A stretch of 64,000 nucleotides of DNA from an uncultured Coriobacteriaceae bacterium (GCA_944321435.1 CALULH010000009.1:1-64000), one strand, 5' to 3'; counted from the stretch's first letter, positions 35,299 to 46,573 are shown. The notes: generated by a model not told the origin, from the letters alone. Numbers and translations are program-made.

Positions 35299-35443
35299 GG
35301 CGGGCACGCCGACAGCCGCGGTCTTCCCTTTTCGCGAAGGCCCTGGTGTGGAAGGCGGCCGCCCTGCCTGCGCCTCGGCCTGCGGTGAGGCGGCGCCTCC
35401 AGTCCATTTCGGCGGGATGCTGACTGCGTGCTGTGACGAAGCC

Positions 35444-35479
35444 AAAAAAAGAAGCCCGAGCGCAGGGACTCGGGCTTCG
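35444..35479 (-). terminator. Intrinsic terminator of pyk
   Basis: On the minus strand, a 9 bp stem (AAGCCCGAG/CTCGGGCTT) with an 8-base loop is followed by a run of seven T. It starts about 40 bases after the pyk stop. Confidence 0.85.
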
Positions 35480-35517
35480 TTGACGCTTATCGCCTGAAAG
35501 GGCGGTAGGGGAGCGGG

Positions 35518-36975
35518 TTAGCGCACCTGGGCCACGTAGACCACGTTGGTCGAGGTGACCTTGTCCTCCAGGGTGACGGAGGTTGCCGGATCGCCGGCGG
35601 TGATGACGCAGATGTCGCCCTCCTCCACCTGCTGGCGCAGCTTGGCCTCGTTGATGGCCTTCATCACGACCTCGTTCACGCTGCCCTCGGAGTCGCCCAC
35701 GTAGGGAACGACGCCCCAGAGGATGGTCATCTTGCGGACGGCCCACGGGTGACGGGACACGGCGTAGATCGGGATGTTCGGGCGGAAGTTGGAAGCCAGG
35801 CGCGCGGAGCGGCCGGTGGTGGTGGGGGTGAGGATGCACTTGGCACCGACGCTCATAGCGGTGGTGACGGCGGCCAGGCCCACGGCGTTGTTGATGACCG
35901 AGACGCCGGAATCGTCCACGTGCAGGTCGAGGCGGCCGTGCTCGGGCAGGAAGATCTCGGTCTCGCGGGCGATGCGGGCCATCATCTTGACGGCGTCGAT
36001 GGGGTACTTGCCGTTGGCGGTCTCACCGGAGAGCATCACGGCGTCCGTGCCGTCGTAGATGGCGTTGGCAACGTCGGTGACCTCGGCGCGCGTGGGGCGC
36101 GGGTTGCGGATCATGGAGTCGAGCATCTGGGTGGCGGTGATGACCGGCTTGTACGCCTTGTTGCACTTGTGGATGATCTCCTTCTGGATGTGCGGGACAT
36201 ACTCCGGAGCCACCTCGACGCCCAGGTCGCCGCGGGCGACCATGATACCGTCGGAGGCCTCGAGGATCTCGTCGAAGTTCTCGACGGCGAGCGCGCACTC
36301 GATCTTGGGGAAGATGGAGACGTGCCAGCCGTTGTGCTCCTCGCAGATCTGGCGGATGGCATTCACGCCGTCGGCGTCGCGGATGAAGGACGCGGCGATG
36401 AAGTCGATGCCCAGCTCAAGGCCGAAGATGATGTCGTCGCGGTCCTGGTCGGTGACGGAGGGGAGGGAGAGCTTGGCGTTGGGGACGTTGACGCCCTTCT
36501 TCTCGCCCAGCTCGCCGCCGTTCTCCACCGTGCAGTGGATGTCCTGGCCGTCGATGGAGTCGACCGTGAGGCCGATCAGGCCGTCGTCGATGAGGATGCG
36601 GCCGCCCTTCTGGACCTCCTGCGGCAGCGCCACGTGGTCAAGGTAGAAGTGCTCGGCGTTGCCCTGGAGCTCCTCGGAGGTCTCGGCAGCGGTGACGGTG
36701 ACCTTGGAGCCGGCGGTCAGGGTGACCTTCTCGTGACCCTCGAGGAAGCCGGTGCGGATCTCGGGGCCCTTGGTGTCCAGCAGGATGCCCACTGGCACGC
36801 CAACCTCGGCGGCGATGCGGCGAACGCGCTCGATGCGGCCGCGATGCTCCTCGTGGTCGCCGTGGCTGAAGTTGAAGCGGGCCACGTTCATGCCGGCCTT
36901 GAGCATCGCGCGCAGGGTGTCATCGTTGTCGCAGCCAGGGCCCATCGTGCATACAATCTTGGTGCGTTTGTCCAT
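35518..36975 (-). CDS. pyk: Pyruvate kinase
   Basis: 485 residues from ATG 36975 with GGAGG upstream; the open frame to 37026 is not needed. Opens with RTKIVCTMGPGCDNDD and NVARFNFSHGDHEEH. The substrate and metal site is seen in LLDTKGPEIRTG and the central signature in IFPKIE. MVARGDLGVEVAPEYVP and ATQMLDSMIRNPRPTRAEVTDVANA are diagnostic. It makes pyruvate and ATP from phosphoenolpyruvate and ADP in the cytosol. There is no extra C-terminal PEP-utiliser domain, so this is the short form. Single gene with its own promoter and terminator. Confidence 0.95.
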   Translation of the reverse strand: MDKRTKIVCTMGPGCDNDDTLRAMLKAGMNVARFNFSHGDHEEHRGRIERVRRIAAEVGVPVGILLDTKGPEIRTGFLEGHEKVTLTAGSKVTVTAAETSEELQGNAEHFYLDHVALPQEVQKGGRILIDDGLIGLTVDSIDGQDIHCTVENGGELGEKKGVNVPNAKLSLPSVTDQDRDDIIFGLELGIDFIAASFIRDADGVNAIRQICEEHNGWHVSIFPKIECALAVENFDEILEASDGIMVARGDLGVEVAPEYVPHIQKEIIHKCNKAYKPVITATQMLDSMIRNPRPTRAEVTDVANAIYDGTDAVMLSGETANGKYPIDAVKMMARIARETEIFLPEHGRLDLHVDDSGVSVINNAVGLAAVTTAMSVGAKCILTPTTTGRSARLASNFRPNIPIYAVSRHPWAVRKMTILWGVVPYVGDSEGSVNEVVMKAINEAKLRQQVEEGDICVITAGDPATSVTLEDKVTSTNVVYVAQVR

Positions 36976-37014
36976 CCAGTCCTCCAAAATCGAATGGATT
37001 GCAAAACCGCAGAT

Positions 37015-37020
37015 ATTATA
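37015..37020 (-). promoter_or_regulatory. pyk promoter -10 (TATAAT)
   Basis: A perfect TATAAT on the minus strand, 39 bases before the pyk start. The -35 region is GC-rich and poor. Confidence 0.5.
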
Positions 37021-37381
37021 CGGCATGGCGCCTTTGTTGCCCGACCGTTTCGGCTACAACCTGCAATTCACCACGAGTTTTTGCGTTTTCGTCAAGGCCT
37101 TGTTTTGCTAACGGCACAATTTCTTGTGTGATTGGCGCAGATAAAGGGGCAAACGGTTGGGTTAAAATGAAAAAACGTTTTACCGAACATGAATGTGTTT
37201 AAAGTGTGAATACGATTTCATATACGCCTTTCCGCTTGGCCGGGCGCTTTCGCGGACGAGCTTCCGTCCGCCTCCGTCATGCGTTTTGCCTGTTCTTATC
37301 GTCCGTAGTCCGGTAATATAGAACACTGCATGACGAGCCCTTGCCCCTCCGGGGAATTATGATCGGGCGTCAGGCTTGTAG

Positions 37382-37404
37382 CGAGACGCAAGCCGTGCGT
37401 CTCG
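37382..37404 (+). promoter_or_regulatory. Leader hairpin just upstream of the P-type ATPase ribosome site
   Basis: A perfect 9 bp stem (CGAGACGCA/TGCGTCTCG) with a 5-base loop ends 9 bases before the AGGAGGG ribosome site. A smaller CCCC/GGGG hairpin lies about 30 bases upstream. Together they could gate translation. Confidence 0.45.
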
Positions 37405-37427
37405 ACGGAATCCAGGAGGGATCTATT

Positions 37428-40103
37428 TTGAAGGAGTACTTGGCATCAGCCGAGGACGTGCTCGAGTCCCAGGGCTCGAACGCGGAGTCGGGCTTGACCG
37501 ACGCCGAGGCGCAGAGCCGCCTTGCGAGCGTCGGGCCCAACAAGCTCAAAGAGGAGCAGAAGACGCCGCTGTGGAAGCGCTTCTTCGAGCAGATGGCCGA
37601 CCCCATGGTCATCATGCTCATCGTGGCGGCGGCTATCTCGGCCATCACGGGCACCATCCAGGGCGAGCCCGAGTGGGCCGACGTCATCATCATCCTCGCC
37701 GTCGTCATCATCAACTCGGTGCTCGGCGTGGTGCAGGAGGCCAAGAGCGAGCAGGCGCTCGAGGCGCTGCAGGAGATGAGCGCCGCCCAGTCCAAGGTCA
37801 TCCGCGCCGGCAAGCTGCTGCACCTGCCGAGCGCCGACCTGGTGCCCGGCGACGTGGTGCTCCTGGAGGCCGGCGACTCGGTGCCCGCGGACTGTCGTGT
37901 GCTCGAGAGCGCCAGCATGAAGATCGAGGAGGCCGCGCTCACCGGCGAGTCCGTGCCGGTCGAGAAGCACGCGCAGGCGATCGAGCTCGATGGCTCCGAC
38001 GACGTGCCGCTGGGCGACCGCAAGAACATGTGCTACATGGGCTCCACCGTGGTCTACGGCCGCGGCCGCGCCGTGGTGGTGGCCACCGGTATGAAGACTG
38101 AGATGGGCAAGATCGCCGACGCCCTCACCACTGCCAAGAAGGAGCTCACGCCGCTGCAGGTCAAGCTCAACGAGCTCTCCGGCATCCTCACCAAGCTGGT
38201 GCTGGGCATCTGCGTCGTCATCTTCGCCGTCGACCTCATCCGCCACGGCGGCGAGCTGGGCTCCCACCCCGAGATGATCCTCGACACCTTCATGGTCGCC
38301 GTGTCGCTGGCCGTGGCCGCCATCCCCGAGGGCCTGGTGGCCGTGGTCACCATCGTGCTCTCCATGGGCGTGACCAAGATGGCCAAGCGCCAGGCCATCA
38401 TCCGCAAGATGACCGCCGTCGAGACGCTCGGCTGCACCACCGTCATCTGCTCGGATAAGACCGGCACCCTGACCCAGAACAAGATGACCGTCGTCAAGCA
38501 CGAGCTCGCCGCCTCCGAGGAGAAGCTCCTGGCGGGCATGGCGCTCTGCTCCGACGCGAAGTGGGACGAGGAGGCCGGCGAGGCCCAGGGCGAGCCCACC
38601 GAGTGCGCCCTGGTGAACGATGCCGCCAAGGCCGGCATGAAGGGCTTGGAGGTCGAGCATCCGCGCGTGGGCGAGGCCCCGTTCGACTCCGGCCGCAAGA
38701 TGATGTCCGTGGTGGTCGAGGAGGCCGACGGCACCTTCGAGCAGTACACCAAGGGCGCCCCCGACGTGGTCCTGGGCCTCTGCACCCATGTGTACGACAA
38801 CGGCAAGGTCGTGCCGATGACGGCCGAGAAGCGCGACGCGGTGCTCTCCGCCAACAAGGCCATGGCCGACGACGCCCTGCGCGTGCTGGCGCTTGCGAGC
38901 CGCACCCACTCCGCGGTGCCAGCCGACTGCTCGCCCGAGGCGCTTGAGCACGACCTCACGTTCTGCGGCCTCTCCGGCATGATCGACCCCGAGCGCCCCG
39001 AGGTCGCCCCGGCTATCGCCGAGGCCCGCGGCGCCGGCATCCGCCCGGTTATGATCACCGGCGACCACATCGACACCGCCGTGGCCATCGCCAAGAACCT
39101 CGGCATCGCGACGGACGCCTCCCAGGCCATCACCGGCGCTCAGCTGGACAAGATCTCCGACGAGGACTTCCACGAGAAGGTCACCGAGTACAGCGTGTAC
39201 GCGCGCGTCCAGCCCGAGCACAAGGCGCGCATTGTCGACGCCTGGAAGAGCCGCGGCAACATCGTGGCCATGACCGGCGACGGCGTGAACGACGCCCCGT
39301 CCATCAAGCGCGCCGATATCGGCGTCGGCATGGGCATCACGGGCACCGACGTCACCAAGAACGTGGCCGACATGGTGCTCGCCGACGATAACTTCGCCAC
39401 CATCATCAACGCGGTCGAGGAAGGCCGCCGCATCTACGACAACATCCGCAAGGTCATCCAGTTCCTGCTGTCGGCCAACATCGCCGAGGTGCTGTCGGTG
39501 TTCGTGGCGACGCTGGTGGGCTTCACCATCTTCCAGCCGGTGCAGCTGCTGTGGATCAACCTCGTGACCGACTGCTTCCCGGCGCTCGCGCTCGGCATGG
39601 AGGGCGCCGAGGGCGACATCATGAAGCGCAAGCCCCGCAAGGCCTCGGATGGCGTCTTCGCCGGCGGCATGGGGATCGACATCGTCGTCCAGGGCGTCAT
39701 CATCACGGCCCTGGTGCTGGCGAGCTTCTTCGTGGGCGTGTACTTCGACATGGGCTACATCAACATCGCCGACATGATCGCCGGCACCGCTGACGAGGAG
39801 GGCGTCACCATGGCGTTCATCACGCTGTCCATGGTGGAGATCTTCCATTGCTTCAACATGCGCAGCCGCCGTCAGTCGCTCTTCACCATGAAGAGCCACA
39901 ACAAGTGGCTCTGGGGCGCCGCCGCGCTCGCGCTCGTGCTGACCGTCATCGTGGTCGAGGTTCCGGCCCTGGCCGAGATGTTCGGCTTCATGGAGCTGCC
40001 GCCCGTGGCGCTTGCCTGCGCACTGGGCCTGGCGTTCCTCATCATCCCGCTCATGGAGGTCTACAAGGCCATTATGCGCGCGGTCGAGAAGGACAACGCC
40101 TAA
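37428..40103 (+). CDS. Calcium-type P-type ATPase (P2 subfamily)
   Basis: 891 residues from TTG 37428, chosen because a strong AGGAGGG sits at 37414-37420; an in-frame ATG at 37341 lacks one. Domains in order: N-terminal cation-ATPase domain (AEAQSRLASVGPNKL), helices 1-2, actuator domain with LTGESVPVEK, helix 4 with AAIPEGL (a calcium-binding motif of P2A pumps), phosphorylation motif CSDKTGTLTQNKM with Asp343, hinge TGDGVNDAPS, and C-terminal cation-transport helices. It should export Ca2+ (or Mn2+) using ATP. The full PEGL motif and 880-900 residue size fit the PacL/SERCA-like bacterial group. Followed by an intrinsic terminator. Confidence 0.92.
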   Translation: MKEYLASAEDVLESQGSNAESGLTDAEAQSRLASVGPNKLKEEQKTPLWKRFFEQMADPMVIMLIVAAAISAITGTIQGEPEWADVIIILAVVIINSVLGVVQEAKSEQALEALQEMSAAQSKVIRAGKLLHLPSADLVPGDVVLLEAGDSVPADCRVLESASMKIEEAALTGESVPVEKHAQAIELDGSDDVPLGDRKNMCYMGSTVVYGRGRAVVVATGMKTEMGKIADALTTAKKELTPLQVKLNELSGILTKLVLGICVVIFAVDLIRHGGELGSHPEMILDTFMVAVSLAVAAIPEGLVAVVTIVLSMGVTKMAKRQAIIRKMTAVETLGCTTVICSDKTGTLTQNKMTVVKHELAASEEKLLAGMALCSDAKWDEEAGEAQGEPTECALVNDAAKAGMKGLEVEHPRVGEAPFDSGRKMMSVVVEEADGTFEQYTKGAPDVVLGLCTHVYDNGKVVPMTAEKRDAVLSANKAMADDALRVLALASRTHSAVPADCSPEALEHDLTFCGLSGMIDPERPEVAPAIAEARGAGIRPVMITGDHIDTAVAIAKNLGIATDASQAITGAQLDKISDEDFHEKVTEYSVYARVQPEHKARIVDAWKSRGNIVAMTGDGVNDAPSIKRADIGVGMGITGTDVTKNVADMVLADDNFATIINAVEEGRRIYDNIRKVIQFLLSANIAEVLSVFVATLVGFTIFQPVQLLWINLVTDCFPALALGMEGAEGDIMKRKPRKASDGVFAGGMGIDIVVQGVIITALVLASFFVGVYFDMGYINIADMIAGTADEEGVTMAFITLSMVEIFHCFNMRSRRQSLFTMKSHNKWLWGAAALALVLTVIVVEVPALAEMFGFMELPPVALACALGLAFLIIPLMEVYKAIMRAVEKDNA

Positions 40104-40195
40104 GGCGCCCATGGCCGCAGGTACCCTGCTTGCGGCGAGCTTGAGCTTTCCGCCCGCCTCAAGTGGCCTTGCCGTTTGGGGCTGGGCGCACGGGA

Positions 40196-40230
40196 GAGGC
40201 CCGGGGCCCATGCGGTCCCGGGCCTCTTTC
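40196..40230 (+). terminator. Intrinsic terminator after the P-type ATPase
   Basis: GAGGCCCGGG (40196-40205) pairs with CCCGGGCCTC (40217-40226), followed by TTTCT. Confidence 0.8.
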
Positions 40231-40327
40231 TGCATCCAGGGCCCGCGCCGGGAGCCCCTGCGCTGGCGTGGGAGCGTGTAAGATGGGGTGGACATGGCGG
40301 TGACGCCGAACGATGCGGGAGGGGCGC

Positions 40328-41500
40328 ATGGGCAAGAAACGGCAAACGGGCAAGGCGCAGGCGAGAAGGACGGAGCGGCGCCGCGCGGCGCGCAAGCGCG
40401 CGGATGCGGCCGTCTCCGCGGCGGAGGCCCTGCCCGCGGCCGATGCCTTGGAGGACCTGCCGGTCTTCGGCGACCTGCGTGCCACCGACGAGCAGCGCCG
40501 CGCCTTCGAGGAGGCGCGCTCCTCGTCCGACCATCCGGATGACCTCGGCTTGGGCTGCGTGGTGCGGCTCGATCGCGGCTACCCGCTCGTGGTGGCCGAG
40601 CGCATGACCGTGCGCGCCGAGCATGCGGTCGGCTTCGCCAAGCAGGACAAGGAGAAGGGCGACGGCCTTCTGCCCGCGGTGGGGGACTGGGTGGTTCTCG
40701 CCTGCCCGGCGGGTCATGACATGGGCGTGATCGAGCGGGTGCTGCCGCGCCGGAGCGCGTTCGAGCGGTGGCGCGGCCGGAACCGCGGCGAGCGCCAGAC
40801 GCTGGCGGCCAACGTGGACGAGGTCCTGACCGTGGCCGCGCTGGGGCCGGAGGCCCTGCCCGTGGCGCGCATCGCGCGGTCGCTCGTGCTGACGCTCGAT
40901 TGCGGCGCCGAGCCCGTGGTGGTGCTCACCAAGGCCGACCGCAAGCGCTCGCCTGAGGATCTGGAGGCCGACCTGGGACGCGTGAGGCGCCTGGTGGGGC
41001 CGGAGGTGCGCGTTGCGGTCACCTCGTCGGCCGCAGGGGCGGGGCTCGAGGACGTGCGGGCCTGCATCCCGGCGGGCACGGTCGCCATGATCCTCGGGGA
41101 GTCCGGTGCGGGGAAGTCCACGCTGCTGAACGGCCTTCTGGGCCACGAGGCGCTGGCCACCGGCGCCGTGCGGGCGCGCGACGATGCGGGCCGGCACACC
41201 ACGGTGGCGCGCGTGATGGTGAAGCTCCCGGATGCGGGCGTGGTGGCCGACGCCCCGGGCTTGAGGAGCCTTCCTTTGGTGGGGCACGAGCGCGGCTTGG
41301 CGCGGCTGTTTCCCGAGATCGTGCGCGCGGCGCGCGGATGCCGCTTCAACGACTGCACCCATGATCACGAGCCGGGGTGCGCGGTGCGCGCCGCGCACGA
41401 GTTCGGCGAGATCGACTCCGTGCGCCTGGACTGCTACCGCTCCCTCGCGCGCGAGATGCGCGTGAGCGCCCAGAGCCTGGATCCGGACGTCGTGCTGTAG
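40328..41500 (+). CDS. rsgA: Ribosome small-subunit GTPase A
   Basis: 390 residues from ATG 40328 with GGGAGGGG upstream; ATG 40313 is a weaker choice. RsgA is a circularly permuted GTPase, and the motifs appear in the permuted order: VVLTKAD (G4), GESGAGKSTLLNGLLG (G1), RHTTVARV (G2) and DAPGLRSL (G3). The C-terminal zinc knuckle CRFNDCTHDHEPGC is intact. It tests and releases maturing 30S subunits. The first 75 or so residues are an unusual Lys/Arg-rich then acidic extension before the OB domain. Single gene, ending in an intrinsic terminator. Confidence 0.93.
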   Translation: MGKKRQTGKAQARRTERRRAARKRADAAVSAAEALPAADALEDLPVFGDLRATDEQRRAFEEARSSSDHPDDLGLGCVVRLDRGYPLVVAERMTVRAEHAVGFAKQDKEKGDGLLPAVGDWVVLACPAGHDMGVIERVLPRRSAFERWRGRNRGERQTLAANVDEVLTVAALGPEALPVARIARSLVLTLDCGAEPVVVLTKADRKRSPEDLEADLGRVRRLVGPEVRVAVTSSAAGAGLEDVRACIPAGTVAMILGESGAGKSTLLNGLLGHEALATGAVRARDDAGRHTTVARVMVKLPDAGVVADAPGLRSLPLVGHERGLARLFPEIVRAARGCRFNDCTHDHEPGCAVRAAHEFGEIDSVRLDCYRSLAREMRVSAQSLDPDVVL

Positions 41501-42038
41501 CGCAGGGCGGCGGCGTCCGAGCATCCTGTTCCGCGCGGCCTGAGCCGGCCCGCTCCCGGCGTTCGCTCCGCCCGCGTCGCCCTGGGCGGTACGGCGGCTG
41601 CGCCGTTTTCGCCCGTGGGGGCGGTTTGCGCGCCCGACTGCGTTTTCCACAGCTTATGACGAGAAGCACCCCAGCTCAGATGGGGTGCTTTTTTATGCGC
41701 CCGCGTGCCGCGCGGTGAGTGGGCCCCTCTGCCCCCGTTGCGCCGGCGAACGGCGCCATGGCGTCGGCGGGCGGTTTCGGGGCCGAGGGTTTTCTAGCCG
41801 CGTCCTTGCCCCGTTCTGGGCGCGGTTTTCCACAAGGGCGTTTGCGCGGTTGGCTGACCGGCGCCTTTGCGCAGGGCTCCGTCCCGGTGTTGGATGCGCG
41901 CCCAGACCGCGGTTGGATGCGCGGGCAAGGAGGCGCTGCGGCGCCTCCGCGCGCGTATGGGCGCGGGACAATGGATGCGTCGCGCGGGCGGTCCCCGCGC
42001 GGTCCGCTCCAAAGGAGCCGAGGCGAGGGGAGGCGCGT
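41501..42038. other. Intergenic region between rsgA and the Tad operon
   Basis: 538 bases. After the rsgA terminator it is GC-rich and open in several frames, including one in frame with cpaB from 41685, but lacks ribosome sites and protein-like composition. A GACAAT at 41967-41972 is a weak -10 candidate for the Tad operon. GTTGGATGCGCG occurs twice near 41890 and 41911. Confidence 0.5.
41664..41695 (+). terminator. Intrinsic terminator of rsgA
   Basis: A 10 bp stem AAGCACCCCA/TGGGGTGCTT with a 7-base loop, followed by TTTTTAT-like sequence. Confidence 0.88.
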
Positions 42039-42842
42039 ATGAGGCGATCGACCAGGCTGCTTTTGAGCGCCTTGTGCGGCGCCTGCGCTGCGGGCATGGC
42101 GTTCCTCGCCGTTTCCTCGGCCGAGCAGGAAGCCGCCGCGGCGCGCGCCGAGGCGCTTGCGGCCCATGGCGGGGAGGTCGTCGAGGCCTGCGTGGTCACC
42201 CAACCGCTCGAGGCGGGCGACACGGTCGACGCCTCCTGCGTCGAGGTGCGCGACTGGGTCGCCGAGCTGCTGCCCGAGGATGCCTTTACCTCCCTTTCCG
42301 AGGTGGAGGGCCGCTCGGTGACCGAGCGCGTGCCGGTCGGCGCGGTGCTGGCCGAGGCCTACTTCGTGCGCGGCCGCGGGCGGGTGGAGGTTCCCGACGA
42401 GTGCGTTGCCGTGTCGGTTCCCCTGCAGCAGGAGTACGCGCTTGGCGGGGCGCTTGCGGAGGGCGAGGAGGTCGACGTGTACGTGACGCGCGATGGCGTG
42501 GCCGATCGCATCGCGGCGGGTGCGCGCGTGATCGACGCGAGCACGTTCGGCACCGACGGCTCAGGGTCGCTCGAGTGGGCGACGCTGGCGGTCGAGCCGA
42601 CGCTGGTGGGCGAGCTGCTGGCCGCGAGCGCCCGGGGAACCGTCTCGCTGACGCTGGCCGGTGCCGATGCCGCGGGCGGCTCGCCGGCGCCCGGTGAGGA
42701 AGGCGCGGCCGCGCCCGCCCCCAACGGGGAGGAGGCGGGGGCCGATGGCCCCGCTGCCGACGAAGGGGCGGAGTCGGACGCGGGCGCGGCGGCGCAGGGC
42801 GCCGAGGCGCCGGTGCAGGCGGAAGGGACGGAGGCTCGGTGA
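42039..42842 (+). CDS. cpaB: Flp pilus assembly protein CpaB/RcpC-like
   Basis: 267 residues from ATG 42039 with GGGGAGG at 42027-42033. N-terminal helix (about 7-25), then an SAF domain (about 45-110, VVTQPLEAGDTVDASCVEVRDW) and an RcpC-type beta region with VPLQQEYALGGALAEGEEVDVYV. This matches CpaB, which sits at the membrane or in the periplasm-equivalent space and modifies pilus assembly. The C-terminal 60 residues are a low-complexity Ala/Glu/Gly/Asp tail. First gene of the Tad operon; its stop overlaps the next start by one base (TGATG). Confidence 0.85.
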   Translation: MRRSTRLLLSALCGACAAGMAFLAVSSAEQEAAAARAEALAAHGGEVVEACVVTQPLEAGDTVDASCVEVRDWVAELLPEDAFTSLSEVEGRSVTERVPVGAVLAEAYFVRGRGRVEVPDECVAVSVPLQQEYALGGALAEGEEVDVYVTRDGVADRIAAGARVIDASTFGTDGSGSLEWATLAVEPTLVGELLAASARGTVSLTLAGADAAGGSPAPGEEGAAAPAPNGEEAGADGPAADEGAESDAGAAAQGAEAPVQAEGTEAR

Positions 42843-44340
42843 TGAGCGCGATCTGGCTGGCATGCTGCAACGCCGCCGACTATCGGGGCGTGCAGCGGGA
42901 GATAGCGGTGCGGGACGAGGGGGCTCAGCTCCTGAGGATGAGCGACCTTTCGGAGGTGCGGCGCATGATGCGGGCCCTGCCCGTCGGCGGGGCGAGCATC
43001 GCGCTCGTGGATGACGGCGGCGAGGGCGCGCGCATGAGCGATGTGGTGAGCGGCCTGGTAGCCGACGGCCATTCCCGCGAGATCCTCGTGCTCACGCACC
43101 TGCTGGACCCTGCCCGCATAGCGGTGCTTTTCGCTTCGGGCGCGACGGAGGTCGTCGCCGCCGAGCAGGCTGCAGATGATGTCTCGGATTGCGCGGGTGA
43201 GGACCCGGGAGGGGTTCCGGCGTCTCCCGACGGCGTGCGGGACGATTCTGCCCCGGCGACGAACCCGCTGCAGTCCGATGTCCCGGGCGCGGATCCCGAC
43301 CCCGCGCCGTCAGCGGTTACGGCGGCCTCCCCTTCGCGGGAGGCCGCCACGGCTCCCTGGGAGGGGGAGCTCGAGGAGCCGGGACCGGCGCCCGGCGCCT
43401 TTGTGCCCGATCAGCCGACGAGCGTTCTTTCCGTTGTGGCGGAGAGGGCCGCGGAGCCGGCCGTTGCATCAGGCGTTTTCCATGCGCGCGGCTCGGTTCC
43501 CGTTGCGGATCCCGGCGCCGCCCCGGTGGTCGCGATCGTCTCCGGCCGCGGCGGCACCGGCAAGACCACGGTCCTCGCGGGCCTGGCGTGCTGTGCGGCC
43601 CAGTGGGGGCTGCGCGCCGCCGTGATCGACGCCGACCTCATGTTCGGAAACGCCTACGAGCGCTTGGGATGCGAGGCGGCCCCCGACCTGGCAGCCCTTG
43701 CGCGTGAGGACCTTCCGCTGGGCAAAGCCGCCCTTGCGCGCTGCGCCCTGCTCGTTGCGCCGGGGCTCACGATATGGGGTCCGTGCGCGCTGCCCGAGGA
43801 GGCGGAGCTCGTGGGCGCTCGGATGGACGAGCTGTTGACGGCGCTCAGGCGCGAGGCCGACGTGGTGCTGGTGGACACCGCTTCCCCTTGGGGGGACGCG
43901 GTTGCCGCTGCCGTCGCCCAATCGGAGCGTTGCCTGATAACGGCGGATCTTCGCGCGGGGATGGTGCCGGCGACCAAGCGCGTCATCGCGCTGGCCGCCA
44001 AGCTCGGGGTGCCGCGCACCAAGATGGTGTGCGTCGCCAACCGCTTCGAGGCACGCTCGCCGGTGGAGGAGTTCGCGCTGCGCTTGGAGATGGAGGCAGG
44101 CCTTGCGTCGAAAACGCGCATAGCTGCGGCTTCTCCCGAGTCCCGGGAGCTCATGCGCCTGGGTCGCATGGACGAGGCGCTCAAGCTCTCCGAGCCCTTC
44201 TCGGACGATATCCGCAAGTTCGCCCGCCTGCTCCTGCGCGAGCTGGGCTGCGTTATAGCGCCACCTGCCGACCCCGTCGCCGTTCCGCGCGAGGGCGCGC
44301 GGCGCAAGTTCAGGCTTCCGTGGAAGGAGGCGGATGGCCG

Positions 44341-44344
<4 letters not shown>
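42842..44344 (+). CDS. tadZ: Tad pilus localisation ATPase TadZ/CpaE-like
   Basis: 500 residues from ATG 42842. Residues 1 to about 110 form a receiver-like domain (ILVLTHLLDPARIAVLFASGATEVV), degenerate as in TadZ. A 110-residue Ala/Pro-rich linker follows. The ParA/MinD-like ATPase begins near 225, with the P-loop SGRGGTGKTT, the DADLMFGN strand and DVVLVDTASPWGD. The signature lysine of the deviant Walker A is Arg here. TadZ proteins position the pilus machine at a cell pole. The stop overlaps the tadA start by 4 bases (ATGA). Confidence 0.88.
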
Positions 44345-45672
<1,328 letters not shown>

Positions 45673-46573
45673 CCGCCTGCTCGGCCGCGCTCGCCTTAGG
45701 CGCGGCGGGCGGTGGGGGCGCCGCTGCGCCCGGCCGCGCGACGGTCCTCGACCCGGAGGCGCTTGTCGCCCGCGCGGCAGCGATTCCGGCGGTGGCGCGT
45801 CTCGCCCGGGACGGGCGCGTGCGTGCGCTCGCCGCCCTCGCGCGCCCGGCTTTGCCAAAGCGCCTGCGCGCGCTCGGCGACGCGGAGCTTGTCATCTGCC
45901 TTGCCGCGGCGCTCGGCGCGGCGGCCTTGGCGGGCTTTGCCGTCACCGGGTCGCCCGTGGGATGCGCCGGCACCGCCGGCGCCCTTGCCGTGCTCGCGGT
46001 TCGGCGGGCGCGGAGGGCGCGGCAGGCTGCGCGCGCGGCCCTCTGCGCCCAGATGCCCGAGGTCTTTCAAACGCTCGCGGTGGCCCTTGGCTCCGGCCGG
46101 TCGGTTCCGCAGGCGTTGCGCTATGTGGGGGAGTCCGCCTCCGAGCCGGTTGGCGGCGCCTTTTCCCGTGCGGCGTTCTCGCTGGACTGCGGGGTGCCCT
46201 TGCAGCAGGTGCTCGACGAACTCGAGGGGTCCCTTCGCGCTCCAGGGCTCGACCTGGTGGTGCCGGCGCTCGGCGTGTCGCAGCGAACGGGCGCGCCGCT
46301 CAAGGAGCTGCTCGAGGAGGCCGCCTCCATCGTGGCCGAGCGGTTGGACCTTGAGCGCAAGCTTGAGGTCAAGACGTCTCAGGCGCGCATGTCGGCGCAG
46401 GTCGTCGCCGCCATGCCGCTCGTGATGATCGCCTTTCTCGGGTGCTTCTCGGCCGACTTTCGAGCCGGGGCGGCAACACCGGTCGGCGTCGGCGCCATTG
46501 CGTCGGCGCTCGCGCTCGACGCCCTGGCGTGGTGGATCATCGGGCGCATCATGGCCGTGGGGATGTGAGGGAC

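Larger units (their letters stand above)
35024..35517. other. Intergenic region between convergent genes, with direct repeats
   Basis: 494 bases between the 33611 gene and pyk. Contains a tandem 32-base direct repeat, the pyk terminator, and no believable coding frame on either strand despite being open in several frames because of its high GC content. Confidence 0.6.
36976..37427. other. Divergent promoter region between pyk and the P-type ATPase
   Basis: 452 bases, AT-richer than the coding regions. Holds the pyk -10, the ATPase leader hairpin and several A/T runs. A TAATAT near 37314 may be the ATPase -10. No coding signal was found, and the sequence did not match any riboswitch I could identify by eye. 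Confidence 0.5.

Noticed and set aside
31016..35839. 1607-codon open frame on the minus strand
   Set aside because: It lies antisense to xfp and the 33611 gene, has an Arg/Ala/Gly/His-rich non-protein-like composition, and is a by-product of GC-rich third positions.
37322..37427. Manganese (yybP-ykoY) riboswitch upstream of the P-type ATPase
   Set aside because: Hairpins are present but the conserved loop bases of that class could not be found by eye; kept only as an unassigned leader structure.
37446..40295. 949-codon minus-strand frame opposite the P-type ATPase
   Set aside because: His/Gly/Val/Leu repeats typical of an antisense shadow; no domain or ribosome site.
41685..42038. 118-codon upstream extension of cpaB
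   Set aside because: Arg/Pro/Gly-rich translation, begins inside the rsgA terminator, and the ATG at 42039 has the proper ribosome site and signal helix.
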